Assembly (NCBI GenBank): GCA_000309945.1
Contig: CM001633.1
Location: 1,262,723 to 1,326,722 of the forward strand
DNA length: 64,000 bases
Origin: Leptolyngbyaceae cyanobacterium JSC-12
GTDB taxonomy: Bacteria > Cyanobacteriota > Cyanobacteriia > Leptolyngbyales > Leptolyngbyaceae
Direction: 5' to 3'
In this document: piece by piece, positions 19,262 to 27,992 of the stretch
How positions within the stretch are numbered: the stretch's first letter is position 1
Layout: every line of letters begins with the position of its first letter
Notes under the pieces: model-generated
Told to the model about the DNA's origin: nothing
Seen by the model: only the letters and a program-made list of their open reading frames with translations
Database searches by the model: none
Translations under genes and position numbers: made by a program

Positions 19262-19873
19262 ATGTTCTTCACTGAATTATTTACGAATCCAGTCTTCTTT
19301 TTCCGCTATGTCGCGATCGTCATTATTTCCATTACTGTGCACGAGCTGGCGCATGGTTGGGTAGCCGTTGCACAAGGAGACGATACTCCACAAAAAACAG
19401 GGCATCTCACGCCAAATCCTCTAGTTCACATAGGTGTGGGATCAATTATCTTCCTCTGTGTGGCTGGAATTGCCGCTGGGCAAATGCCTGTGAATCCTGC
19501 TAAGTTCCGATCTCCTCGCCTCAGCAGTATTCTGGTTTCCGCTGCTGGTCCATGCTCAAACCTGGCATTGGGGCTTCTTTGCATTGTCATCCTTAATCTA
19601 ATTACAAAGACCTCTTCTGCTCACGTCTGGAGTGTTGACCTCTTTCTCCTGGCAACCCAAATCAATCTCGTGCTGTTTTTGTTTAATCTGCTGCCTGCCC
19701 CGCCTCTCGATGGGTTTCGGATTTCGTGCGAGTTTTTCCCGGAATTTAAGCTTTTGGATGACGCGATCGGGGTATTTCTCTTGATGATTCTGCTACTCAT
19801 GCCAGCTACAGTCCCCGGATTAGTCAGACTGGCTGATATGGCGATCGCTGTGATGACAGGACTATCGCGATAA
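19262..19873 (+). CDS. Site-2 protease family (M50) membrane metalloprotease
   Basis: 203 residues. Polytopic membrane protein with the zinc motif HELAH (H27, E28, H31) at the end of the first membrane helix and the third-ligand motif NLLPAPPLDGFRI about 130 residues later. No PDZ domain, so it belongs to the compact S2P group (like the short cyanobacterial and plant EGY-like or archaeal types) rather than RseP. Four to five hydrophobic segments are visible. Substrate unknown; the neighbouring secreted-protein gene is not an evident partner. Confidence 0.87.
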   Translation: MFFTELFTNPVFFFRYVAIVIISITVHELAHGWVAVAQGDDTPQKTGHLTPNPLVHIGVGSIIFLCVAGIAAGQMPVNPAKFRSPRLSSILVSAAGPCSNLALGLLCIVILNLITKTSSAHVWSVDLFLLATQINLVLFLFNLLPAPPLDGFRISCEFFPEFKLLDDAIGVFLLMILLLMPATVPGLVRLADMAIAVMTGLSR

Positions 19874-20397
19874 CGAAGCTGCAAGCAAGACAGCCATACC
19901 TGCAACAAGGCGTGAATAAATTTAGCAACACCGACCAATGAATCAATAGAGAGGCTGAGACCCAGAAAAGAACATCTCTTCAGGTGAAAGCCCCTGCCCA
20001 ACGCCACAAAATTGACCACAAACCTTCATTATTTTCAGGAACTTGTCATCATGTCTACACAAACAATTGCCTCCATGTCTGTTCTTTTCGTTTCTGCAAG
20101 TTTACTGACAAGCTTACCCGCCCAAGCTTCGGATACTAATTTTTGCAATCGGGTCTATCAGCAAGTGGCGAATGCTTCATCCAGCCAAAGTTCTAAAGGT
20201 CACAACATGCGTGGAGGCATAGGCTATGGACCCATTTCGATTGGTGGTGGCTCTCAATACCATCGCTCAAACGCCGCCAGTCAAGCTGATATCAACACCT
20301 ATTATGCGATGAACTGCGACAACTACATTCGGGCGATCTATGGTGTGAAGCTGGCAGATATTCTAGCCAGAGAACGTATGAATGCCCACAATAATCG

Positions 20398-21248
20398 GGT
20401 AATGTTCTAGACATGGGGCTAAGGATCAGGGTAAATAGAATTACCAAATCAGTTAGGGTAGTTCAAAACGACTACGATGGTACTCGAACCTGTACACTGT
20501 CCCACTTGCAACAGCACTAACATCGTCAAACATGGCAAGACGGCTGAAGGCAAACAACGATATAAATGTCGGAATTCCGAATGCACTCGCCATAGCTTTG
20601 TTCTGGAGTATTCCTACCGAGGTTACTTACCTGATGTGAAACAACAGATTTGTGAGATGGCACTCAATGGCAGCGGAATTCGCGATACTGCACGAGTACT
20701 CAGAATTAGTCCGACTACTGTCATTGAAGAATTAAAAAAAGATCGTCATCTTGAACAGATCAATCGATCATTGTTGGAACAACTGGAGCCAACAGCTGTG
20801 ACTATTGCCAAACACATCGAAGAAGCCGAAGCAGACGAGATGTGGAGCTTTGTCCGGTGTAAAAAACAGGAACGTTGGCTGTGGCATGCCATTGACCATC
20901 AGACGGGGCAGGTATTGGCGTATGTGCTGGCAGACCATCAAGACCAAGCGTTGGTCGAGTTAAAAGCATTGTTAGCACCGTTTGGGGTTCAAACCTTTTA
21001 TACCGATGGATGGGGAGCCTATGCTCGCTTGTTCGATGAAGACCAGCATGTGGTTGGTAAACAGAATACACAGAAAATTGAGCGCAAGCATTTGACGTTA
21101 CGAACCCGAATTAAGCGATTAGCTCGCAAGACGATCTGCTTCTCCAAGTCCGAACGGCTACATGACATTGTGATTGGGTTGTTCATCAATCGCTATGAAT
21201 TTGGACGGGTAGTTTGACCTTATCGATCCCCATGTCTAGCACACTACC
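20398..21248 (+). mobile_element. IS1 family insertion sequence (851 bp)
   Basis: Bounded by imperfect inverted repeats of 21 bp (19 matching): 20398-20418 begins GGTAATGTTCTAGACATGGG and 21228-21248 reads, reverse complemented, GGTAGTGTGCTAGACATGGG. The 8-bp direct repeat AATAATCG lies at 20390-20397 and 21249-21256, the duplication size typical of IS1. A single complete transposase gene fills the element. Confidence 0.93.
20477..21217 (+). CDS. IS1 family transposase (single-frame InsAB)
   Basis: 246 residues. The N-terminal zinc-finger-like part CPTCNSTNIVKHGKTAEGKQRYKCRN and a helix-turn-helix (GIRDTARVLRISPTTVIEEL) correspond to InsA; the rest is the InsB DDE domain, with DEMWSFVRCKKQERWLWHAID, FYTDGWGAYARLF and KIERKHLTLRTRIKRLARKTICFSKS. 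Both halves are in one frame, without the programmed frameshift of E. coli IS1, as is common in cyanobacterial members. Intact. Confidence 0.93.
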   Translation: MVLEPVHCPTCNSTNIVKHGKTAEGKQRYKCRNSECTRHSFVLEYSYRGYLPDVKQQICEMALNGSGIRDTARVLRISPTTVIEELKKDRHLEQINRSLLEQLEPTAVTIAKHIEEAEADEMWSFVRCKKQERWLWHAIDHQTGQVLAYVLADHQDQALVELKALLAPFGVQTFYTDGWGAYARLFDEDQHVVGKQNTQKIERKHLTLRTRIKRLARKTICFSKSERLHDIVIGLFINRYEFGRVV

Positions 21249-21865
21249 AATAATCGAACGAACTTGCAAATTGTCCAAAATACCAACGGGGCAAATGTGC
21301 AGATGAATCAAGAAGACAACAAGAGCAGGCGACTTGAAAGTAAACATAGTTTAATTGGCAATGGTCTGGGGGCACTGGCACAAATTGTCGTGGCATCTAT
21401 TAACCGTCCTCGTAATCCCGAACCTGAACCTGTTCAGCAGGTTGCAAGTAATCCTGCTCCCGTCTCTGCTGTTGAGCCTTCTATGCAGCCTGTCGCTCCA
21501 GCTTATGCACCAGCACCCTCCCAGATTGCCTATGCTCCATCGTTGCCTGCGACTTCTTTTGTCATGTTCAGTAGTAATCCAGCGATTCCAGTCTCACCCG
21601 TGATTGTGGCAAAGGTGAATGCAGCTTTATCCAGCCAGGGGCTTTTACCAGCAGCCTGTGTAGCAAGTCCAATCGTGGTTTTAAATGTTGCTAATGGGCA
21701 GTATATTGCCTGTGCCCAACCCAGTGCCACGTTTCCTCCTGGAAATTATCGATTAAATATTCCCGGTTTATAGGCATTTGTGTTCTTAATTAGTAACTAT
21801 TTTGTTCTATAAGGGGTATTCATGAGAATATCCCTATAGATAGAAACAACATTTTTGGAACACAA

Positions 21866-21992
21866 TTAGTCAATGCTATCAGTCCGCTCCAGGGTAAATC
21901 CCAAATCTGCCAAGATATCTTGAGGCGCATAGGGCAGGTCAAAGTACTTTAAACGTATAGGATTCCTGCGGGTCAAGAACTCTAGGCTGCAT
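21866..21992 (-). pseudogene. Frameshifted gene end, unknown family
   Basis: On the minus strand ATG 21992 opens MQPRVLDPQESYTF and then meets a stop. Dropping one A near 21948 continues the frame as KYFDLPYAPQDILADLGFTLERTDSID and a stop at 21866. The combined peptide (about 43 residues) looks like protein rather than chance reading, and resembles the start of small cyanobacterial proteins beginning LDPxxSYTF; the family is not established. It lies 90 bases from IS701-like copy 1, in a region with other decayed genes. Confidence 0.4.
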
Positions 21993-22083
21993 AAAATAGC
22001 TGTATCAGTTTAGGCAATGAAACTCATTACTTAAGTTCTGCCTCCATCCTAGTGCAATCAGGCTTTGGATTTTCATAAAATTA

Positions 22084-23539
22084 CACAACTTGGCAAGTTA
22101 CCGAAGTAGAAAAAACGATCGCCAATCAACTGGGGAGGAGAGCTTGTAAAATCTGTTCATTTGTATGTCCGTGAGAACATCGCGTCACAATGAATTGCAG
22201 CAAATCATCAAAGGCTTGACGAGTGAGGGTATAGAGCTTCTGTCCCACCGTTTGCTTGCCTTGAGCAAACTCAAATCGTTCAGATTGTGCGCCAGAACAG
22301 GCAGTCCGTTGCAGAATCGACTGCGCCACGCAACTAAGACGGAAGTGACGGTTGACCGCTTCCTCGTTCCGCACCTGAGCCGACTCTAGCCCGGTGTGCT
22401 GTTTGCTCACCTCATGAAAGACCTCGCAGGACCATCGATAACTCCAAGTCTGCATGACTCGCCCACTTTCCCAATGCAACGCATCGGTGAGCAGGAAGCG
22501 AGGTGGGTCTTGTAAATCTGCTTGCTCGTGGACGATGACCAATCGCTTGCGTCCAAACTTCTTGAGGCGCACGACTTTGGTAAATGCCCAAATCGGTTTC
22601 GTTTCGCCGTTGCGGCAAGTGACTTGAATCGGGCGAAAGCTCTCTGGGTGATGGATTCTGAGTTCTAAACCAATCGCATCTACCCGTTGCCATTGGTCAT
22701 TCCACAAGATGTTGCGAGAACTTTCAACTTCACTCACCCAGTGTTTTCCTGCGGACTCAATCATGGTGGTTAACTCAACAGTCAACACCCCATTGTCAAA
22801 CGCATAATCGGCGGTGGGAAATTGTCCTTCCGCTTCCACTTGGCGCACAATCTCGACGGCAATCTCGGTGCGTTTGCGATACTCCAATCGATTCTTGTGA
22901 TAATGCAACATCTCAATCAGTCGTTCTCGCACTTGGTCTAAATCGTCATAGTGGGATTTTGCCGTCACCTTCAGATACTCCCGTTCTGCCACTGAAAAAT
23001 CTGGAAACTGCACCACCACGTCAATCCCATCAATTAGGTGGCGGTTCGCAATCGTCGCCGTCACCACCGTTTGAAAGCAACTCATCCGATGTTCCACATA
23101 ATCATAGGATCGCTTCACCCCAAAGATCTGCTTGCCCCAATCGTGATGGCTGAGCGTCCAATCCAGACTGATGACTTCTCGCCCTCGCCCCTGATGCTCT
23201 TTGGCTATCACAGCACGATGATGGGACATTAACTCTGAACTCCTCCAGCCCGCCTCAAACACCGCTGCGTGCATCGCTCTTCGTCCGCCGACCTCCCCAC
23301 CTGCTACCCATTGTCCGGCAATCCCTTGCAAGGTTTTGTTCTCACTCAACAGCAATCCGGTCACATAGCGACTCACCTGCTCAAAGCCTGCGCCTCGGCA
23401 GAACAGGTCTCGATATTTCCCAAACTCTTGAGCAATCGTCGATGGCACAGCGACAAAGGGCAGCATGATACGGCTACGGCTAACGTCTCCTACATTTTCT
23501 GCTTATCTTTTTCCTTTCTGGGTAACTTGCCAAGTCGTG
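22084..23539 (-). mobile_element. IS701-like insertion sequence, copy 1 (1456 bp)
   Basis: Ends are inverted repeats of 19 bp with one mismatch: CACAACTTGGCAAGTTACC on the left and, reverse complemented, CACGACTTGGCAAGTTACC on the right. A direct repeat TAAAATTA flanks it at 22076-22083 and 23540-23547. A second copy with the same length is at 50492-51947; the only base difference I noticed is A at 22780 versus G at 51188. The family label rests on the transposase style and is provisional. Confidence 0.88.
22126..23466 (-). CDS. DDE transposase, IS701-like
   Basis: 446 residues, identical in sequence to the product of 50534-51874. The N-terminal part (FGKYRDLFCRGAGFEQVSRYVTGLLLSENKTLQGIAGQWV) is like the DDE_5/IS701 group. 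The first catalytic Asp is probably in VISLDWTLSHHDWGKQ, the second in FPTADYAFDNGVLT, and the Glu around SYRWSCEVFHEVSKQHTGLESAQVRNEEA. Intact and probably functional. Confidence 0.85.
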   Translation of the reverse strand: MLPFVAVPSTIAQEFGKYRDLFCRGAGFEQVSRYVTGLLLSENKTLQGIAGQWVAGGEVGGRRAMHAAVFEAGWRSSELMSHHRAVIAKEHQGRGREVISLDWTLSHHDWGKQIFGVKRSYDYVEHRMSCFQTVVTATIANRHLIDGIDVVVQFPDFSVAEREYLKVTAKSHYDDLDQVRERLIEMLHYHKNRLEYRKRTEIAVEIVRQVEAEGQFPTADYAFDNGVLTVELTTMIESAGKHWVSEVESSRNILWNDQWQRVDAIGLELRIHHPESFRPIQVTCRNGETKPIWAFTKVVRLKKFGRKRLVIVHEQADLQDPPRFLLTDALHWESGRVMQTWSYRWSCEVFHEVSKQHTGLESAQVRNEEAVNRHFRLSCVAQSILQRTACSGAQSERFEFAQGKQTVGQKLYTLTRQAFDDLLQFIVTRCSHGHTNEQILQALLPS

Positions 23540-23753
23540 TAAAATTACCTTCTGGCATACCCAATACTCTACAAAAAAACCTCCTGATCAGGACTACACC
23601 AGACAATGTTTTTCTATCTCTGCGATGGTTGAGTGATTTACCTGTTCGAATGGGTAGGTGCGATTGCAATAAAATGCAACAGTCTGAATACAATAGCCTG
23701 ATCAACCTATTCGGAATGATTTAAAGGATAAAATTACGACTCAAATAAAATCA

Positions 23754-23978
23754 GTGCAAACAGTAACAGAAAATTCATTTAATCTATTACTATTTATTAG
23801 TCTTGGCATTATATTTTGGATTACGGGTGTATTATTTATCTGCTTTGCTGGATCATCATTATTCGAATGCAATAAGCCTTGGCTCTTGCCGCTGTTTGTT
23901 GCTGCCATTCCCCTTTCTTGGATTTTCGTTAAAACCATTGCTACTATTGGGTATCTCGCTGATCGTCTCACAGCCTGA
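23754..23978 (+). CDS. Small hypothetical membrane protein
   Basis: 74 residues from GTG 23754. Two hydrophobic segments are visible, LLLFISLGIIFWITGVLFICFAG and LLPLFVAAIPLSWIFVKTIATI, separated by a short polar loop (SSLFECNKP). No ribosome binding site and no recognised family. It lies between IS701-like copy 1 and the futB end, in a region with degraded fragments, so it may also be a truncated gene. Confidence 0.4.
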   Translation: MQTVTENSFNLLLFISLGIIFWITGVLFICFAGSSLFECNKPWLLPLFVAAIPLSWIFVKTIATIGYLADRLTA

Positions 23979-23989
23979 TAATGCCTTGT

Positions 23990-24110
23990 TGTAGGGCTTT
24001 TACCACTACACGAATGCGAAATAGTTCAATCACCTGCTGCCCATTATCAGCTTCAGCAATTACCCTCCTATCAGGTTGAGCATTCAAAATAGGAATGAAT
24101 CCTTTAAAGT
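23990..24110 (-). pseudogene. Possible receiver-domain remnant (NarL-type response regulator)
   Basis: A 63-codon minus-strand frame contains ILNAQPDRRVIAEADNGQQVIELFR, which matches the second strand and helix of NarL-type receiver domains (usually EPD..VVGEADNGQ.AIEL). The preceding DDQ start and the following phosphoacceptor strand are absent, and the frame ends after 15 unrelated residues. It reads as a fragment left downstream of the futB stop. Confidence 0.4.
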
Positions 24111-24133
24111 CGTTACTACAAACATAAGAATAT

Positions 24134-25900
24134 TTAGGGCTGTGAGCTGGAATAGTCATGTCGTTGGCGCGATCGCGTAATTTGCCAGCTTAGGAGAATC
24201 ACGGGAACCAAGCCCACCAAGATAATCGCTAAAGCAGGGGCAGCCGCTTCTCGCAGACGTTCATCGGAAGCAAGATTATATACCCGGACTGCCAGCGTAT
24301 CAAAGTTAAAGGGACGCACGATGAGTGTGGCAGGTAGTTCTTTCATTACATCGACAAATACCAACATCGCAGCCGTGAGAATTCCGCTCCACATCAGCGG
24401 AGCATGCACTCGAAAGAGCGTGCTGGTGGGTGTATGTCCGAGGCTGCGAGCAGCATCATCCAGGCTAGGCTTGATACTTGCAAGGCTGGCATCCACACTG
24501 CTGAACGAGACTGCCAGAAAGCGAACGAGATAGGCATACACCAGAGCTGTAATTGTGCCACTGAATAGCAACCCCGTCGAAAAGCCAAAGGTGGAACGAG
24601 TCCAACTATCAACCGCGTTATCCACCAAACCCAACGGCACTAAAATGCCTACTGCGATGACTGAACCGGGAACAGCATAACCCATGACTGCAACCTGAGT
24701 GGCTAACCGGATGGCAGGCTTCGGGAACAGTCGCAGTCCATAGGCAAGAAGGATAGAAAGAACTACTGCGATCGCGGCGGTTGCCAGTGCCAGTGTAAAA
24801 CTGTGAGATGCAAAACTCCAGAACTGTTCATTGGTATTCGCTGCCACAAATTCACTGGAACCATAGTCACTCTCTGCATCGCTATCTGAACTGGCAGCAG
24901 GTTCCAACACCATTTTTAACAGCAACCCACCCGGAATCAGTAACCCCAGGAAAATCGGCAGCAAACAGGTGAAAAAGGCAGCGATCGCTCGAACTCCCCC
25001 CAAACGGTAGCTAGATAATTGATGAATGGTGTTTGCTGTTTGATAAAACTTTGCCCGTCCCCGTGACCAACGTTCTACTAGAATCAACCCCAACACAAAC
25101 AGCAACAGCATGGCTGAGAGTTGAGTTGCCGCTGGACGCTCTCCCATGCCAAACCAAGTGCGATAAATGCCCGTGGTAAAAGTATCCACACCGAAATGCT
25201 GCACTGTGCCAAAGTCATTTAATGTTTCCATCAACGCCAGCGATAGTCCCGCCATAATCGCAGGACGTGCCAAGGGTAACGCTACAGTGAGAAAGCTACG
25301 CCAGGGATTGCACCCTAAATTTCGGCTGGCTTCTAAGGTACAGGTTGATTGTGCTAGAAACGCAGTTCTTGCCAGCAGGTACACGTAGGGATAGAGGGTT
25401 AGAACAAGCATGAAGACTGCACCCCACAGCGATCGCACATTGGGAAACCAATAATCCTGCACACTTTCCCAACCAAACCAATCGCGTAGCGTAGTTTGCA
25501 CAGGACCGTAGAAGGCTAACCATTCCGTATAGACATAGGCCAGCAGATAAGCCGGAGCCGCCAGAGGCAACAACAACGCCCATTCAAACACTTGCTGACC
25601 AGGAAACCGACACATGGTAATCAGCCATGCCGTGCTAACCCCCACTAGTAACACGCCTACGCCCACACCTACCATCAGCAACAGTGAGTTGGTGATATAG
25701 GCTGGCAGCACAGTTGCAGCCAGATGGTTCCAGGTATCAACAGAATTGGTAAAAATCCCTGCCAAAATCACTAGCACTGGAGCGGCAATCAGTGCAGCGA
25801 TCGCCCATGCCATTGCTGCCCAGCTATTAGGGAGCAGTAATGAACGCCATGTTGTTTGGGGCGATCGTGAAGTAGAACGCCTCGATGATGCGCTTTCCAT
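24134..25900 (-). CDS. futB: Iron(III) ABC transporter permease, FutB/FbpB-like
   Basis: 588 residues. Inner-membrane permease of the FbpB/SfuB family with two fused copies of the binding-protein-dependent transport domain, roughly 60-290 and 370-575. Each has an EAA-type loop: TLEASRNLGCNPWRSFLTVALPLARPAI and LDDAARSLGHTPTSTLFRVHAPLMWSGI. About twelve membrane helices. Its ATPase is the divergent futC 107 bases away; the periplasmic iron-binding protein is not in the window. A Fur-like site lies 6 bases upstream of the ATG. Iron specificity is inferred from family and site; thiamine permeases are similar. Confidence 0.88.
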   Translation of the reverse strand: MESASSRRSTSRSPQTTWRSLLLPNSWAAMAWAIAALIAAPVLVILAGIFTNSVDTWNHLAATVLPAYITNSLLLMVGVGVGVLLVGVSTAWLITMCRFPGQQVFEWALLLPLAAPAYLLAYVYTEWLAFYGPVQTTLRDWFGWESVQDYWFPNVRSLWGAVFMLVLTLYPYVYLLARTAFLAQSTCTLEASRNLGCNPWRSFLTVALPLARPAIMAGLSLALMETLNDFGTVQHFGVDTFTTGIYRTWFGMGERPAATQLSAMLLLFVLGLILVERWSRGRAKFYQTANTIHQLSSYRLGGVRAIAAFFTCLLPIFLGLLIPGGLLLKMVLEPAASSDSDAESDYGSSEFVAANTNEQFWSFASHSFTLALATAAIAVVLSILLAYGLRLFPKPAIRLATQVAVMGYAVPGSVIAVGILVPLGLVDNAVDSWTRSTFGFSTGLLFSGTITALVYAYLVRFLAVSFSSVDASLASIKPSLDDAARSLGHTPTSTLFRVHAPLMWSGILTAAMLVFVDVMKELPATLIVRPFNFDTLAVRVYNLASDERLREAAAPALAIILVGLVPVILLSWQITRSRQRHDYSSSQP

Positions 25901-25906
25901 GCTTAG

Positions 25907-25921
25907 TGAGAATTATTCTGA
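25907..25921. promoter_or_regulatory. Candidate Fur box in the futB-futC divergent region
   Basis: TGAGAATTATTCTGA fits the 7-1-7 Fur pattern TGATAAT-N-ATTATCA at 11 of 14 positions. It sits within a wider perfect inverted repeat, GTGAGAA at 25906-25912 and TTCTCAC at 25923-25929. Located 6 bases upstream of the futB start and about 87 bases upstream of futC, it could repress futB, or both genes, when iron is sufficient. Confidence 0.5.
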
Positions 25922-26007
25922 TTTCTCACTTTACTATAGTCATGGCTCTGTTGATGCTAGATTGCAATAAACACGAATATCCACACCAAACACACGATTA
26001 GAAACAC

Positions 26008-27096
26008 ATGGGTCAGGCTGAAATTTTACGTCTGGAAAGTGTCACCAGACAGTTTTCTAACAATACAGTACCTGCAGTGAACCAGGTCACTTTTGGGTTA
26101 CAGCAAGGGGATGTTCTGGGGTTATTGGGAGCATCTGGCTGTGGCAAAACCACACTTTTGCGGCTCATTGCTGGATTTGAGCGTCCCCAAGCGGGCAGCA
26201 TTATCCTGAATGGCGAAACGGTTGCAGGAGAGGGCGTTTGGACTCCACCTGAACGGCGTGATGTGGGGATGGTGTTTCAGGACTATGCGCTGTTCCCCCA
26301 TCTTACGGTGTCCAAAAATGTGGCATTTGGACTGGCAAACCAGGGACGCAGAGGCTCGCGGCGATTTAGCCCCAAACAAATTCAAGAACTCACTACAGAT
26401 GCGATCGCCCTCGTGGGCTTGCAAGGGTTAGAACACCGCTATCCTCATGAACTTTCAGGGGGACAGCAGCAGCGAGTGGCCCTTGCTCGTGCACTAGCAC
26501 CTCATCCCACATTGATATTACTGGATGAACCCTTAAGCAATTTAGATGTGCAAGTAAGACTGCGCCTGCGGGAAGAAATTCGTACCGTTCTCAAAACTAC
26601 GGGGACCTCGGCGATTTTCGTCACCCATGATCAGGAAGAAGCTCTTTGCATTTCTGACTGGGTAGCAGTAATGAAGCAGGGGCGCATTGAACAGTTTGGT
26701 ACCCCAGAAGCCATTTATCAGGAGCCAGCTTCGCGCTTTGTGGCAGAGTTTGTAACTCAAGCAAACTTTCTTCCTGCCGCCTTCAATGGTTCCACCTGGG
26801 AAACAGAGGTAGGATGTTTTGTCCAGCCTTCAGTGCTCCACTCTCAACCTTCCGCCAACGCCGATCTAATGATCCGGCAGGAAGACCTCCAGCTAGAACC
26901 AGATGATGCAGCTTCCGTAGTGATTCGCGATCGCCAATTCCTAGGTCGAGAACATCGTTATTGCCTGTTAACCCCTTCTGGACGCGAACTACACGCCCGC
27001 ACCACCTGCGATCGCTTACTCCCAATCGGAACACGAGTCAAACTTTCGGTTCTTGAATCAGCATTGCGCGTTTTTCCCAAAGAATCGGCATCCTGA
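26008..27096 (+). CDS. futC: Iron(III) ABC transporter ATP-binding protein, FutC/FbpC-like
   Basis: 362 residues. Energises the FutB permease. Walker A GASGCGKTT (residues 41-49), Q-loop VFQDYALFPHLTV, signature LSGGQQQRVALARAL, Walker B LILLDEPLSNLD, H-loop FVTHDQEEAL. A C-terminal regulatory domain of about 110 residues (TOBE-like, FLGREHRYCLLTPSGRELHART) is as in FbpC. Divergent from futB with a shared 107-base control region. Full length. Confidence 0.9.
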   Translation: MGQAEILRLESVTRQFSNNTVPAVNQVTFGLQQGDVLGLLGASGCGKTTLLRLIAGFERPQAGSIILNGETVAGEGVWTPPERRDVGMVFQDYALFPHLTVSKNVAFGLANQGRRGSRRFSPKQIQELTTDAIALVGLQGLEHRYPHELSGGQQQRVALARALAPHPTLILLDEPLSNLDVQVRLRLREEIRTVLKTTGTSAIFVTHDQEEALCISDWVAVMKQGRIEQFGTPEAIYQEPASRFVAEFVTQANFLPAAFNGSTWETEVGCFVQPSVLHSQPSANADLMIRQEDLQLEPDDAASVVIRDRQFLGREHRYCLLTPSGRELHARTTCDRLLPIGTRVKLSVLESALRVFPKESAS

Positions 27097-27178
27097 ACAG
27101 GCAACTTGTTCAACCACATCCGACTCGAAAACTGAAGATTTCTCTAAGCAAGACCTAAGAATTTGACGCGACCAAGGT

Positions 27179-27889
27179 TTAACTTGGATTGTCCAATTTT
27201 TGGGCAACTTCGTCTTTGTCCAGTTGAGTGGGGTTCAACACATACACCGTTCCTTGCAACGTCGAGAGTAAGTGCAGATAATACTTCGTGGCTCCATTCC
27301 TAGAGACTTGAGACACTCTAAATCCGGTGTCATCCTCAAGCTCTAACTCAGTGAGTTGATAACCCTGTTCTGAAAGCTGTTGTTGCACGTTTTGATACAC
27401 TGCTCGCCACTGACTATCCCCTGACTGCCAACATCCCTCCAGGTTTTTGCACGGTTTGGTATTAGGGAGGCGTCCTAAATTCACTACCAAATCACCAGGA
27501 GCAGCAAGTGAAGCAGGAGTAGGGTTAGGACGAATCTTTGGTTGAGAAACAGCACTGGGACGAGAGAAATTAGGCTGCGATCGCGCTTTTTGAGGAACTG
27601 GTGATGGCTGAACTTGAGGGGTTGGGATTGGGCGAGGTTGAGGTGGTTCCCGCCTGAGCGCAGGCACTGGCAGCGAGGAAACTGCCCGATTCACTCGATT
27701 TTGCACAGCAGCTTTCTTTGCGGTAGCAGCTTGCGGTAATACGGTTACTCGCACCCGCCCTGATTCTGATTTTGACGACTGCTTGGTTGGAAGCGACACA
27801 ACAGGAAACACAAGCAACAGCCCATGAATCGCGATCGCAATCAGCCAGGTAGCAGCTGGAGTATACGCTGACTTATTCCACCGTTTCAA
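27179..27889 (-). CDS. TonB-like proline-rich envelope protein
   Basis: 236 residues from TTG 27889, with AAGGA 9 bases upstream. An N-terminal hydrophobic anchor (TPAATWLIAIAIHGLLLVFPVVSL), in the style of TonB with a His in the helix, leads to a basic proline-rich spacer (about residues 75-125, many PxP) that could cross the periplasm. The C-terminal 100 residues (CKNLEGCWQSGDSQWRAVYQNVQQQL...YYLHLLSTLQGTVYVLNP) are not a canonical TonB_C domain that I recognise. Position beside futC suggests a link to iron uptake but this is only contextual. Confidence 0.65.
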   Translation of the reverse strand: MKRWNKSAYTPAATWLIAIAIHGLLLVFPVVSLPTKQSSKSESGRVRVTVLPQAATAKKAAVQNRVNRAVSSLPVPALRREPPQPRPIPTPQVQPSPVPQKARSQPNFSRPSAVSQPKIRPNPTPASLAAPGDLVVNLGRLPNTKPCKNLEGCWQSGDSQWRAVYQNVQQQLSEQGYQLTELELEDDTGFRVSQVSRNGATKYYLHLLSTLQGTVYVLNPTQLDKDEVAQKLDNPS

Positions 27890-27992
27890 TGTTCAAAATC
27901 CTTGCTTAAAGCTTTTTGAACCCGTCTTCAAAATATCTAAACATTATCCTATAAATACTTGAGAAAATTCGTCAATTAAACTGCGGCTATAT

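Larger units (their letters stand above)
20051..21773 (+). pseudogene. Secreted protein gene of unknown function, split by an IS1 element
   Basis: The 5' part (20051-20397) begins with a signal peptide (MSTQTIASMSVLFVSASLLTS, cleavage near LPAQA-SD) and contains CNRVYQQVANAS and a glycine-rich GGIGYGPISIGGG. It runs into the IS and stops at 20410. The 3' part (21249-21773) has HSLIGNGLGALAQIVVASI, a proline-rich stretch (about 21415-21535), and a C-terminal domain SFVMFSSNPAIPVSPVIVAKVNAALS...NGQYIACAQPSATFPPGNYRL. Removing the IS and one copy of the 8-bp target duplication joins both parts in one frame: 113 codons before the site and 174 after, giving a 287-residue exported protein. No family is recognised. 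Confidence 0.85.

Noticed and set aside
23490-23705. 71-codon minus-strand frame crossing the right end of IS701-like copy 1
   Set aside because: Part of it is IS sequence; the non-IS part (GKSLNHRRDRKTLSGVVLIRR) looks faintly protein-like but gives no consistent continuation on the far side of the IS, so it is not called.
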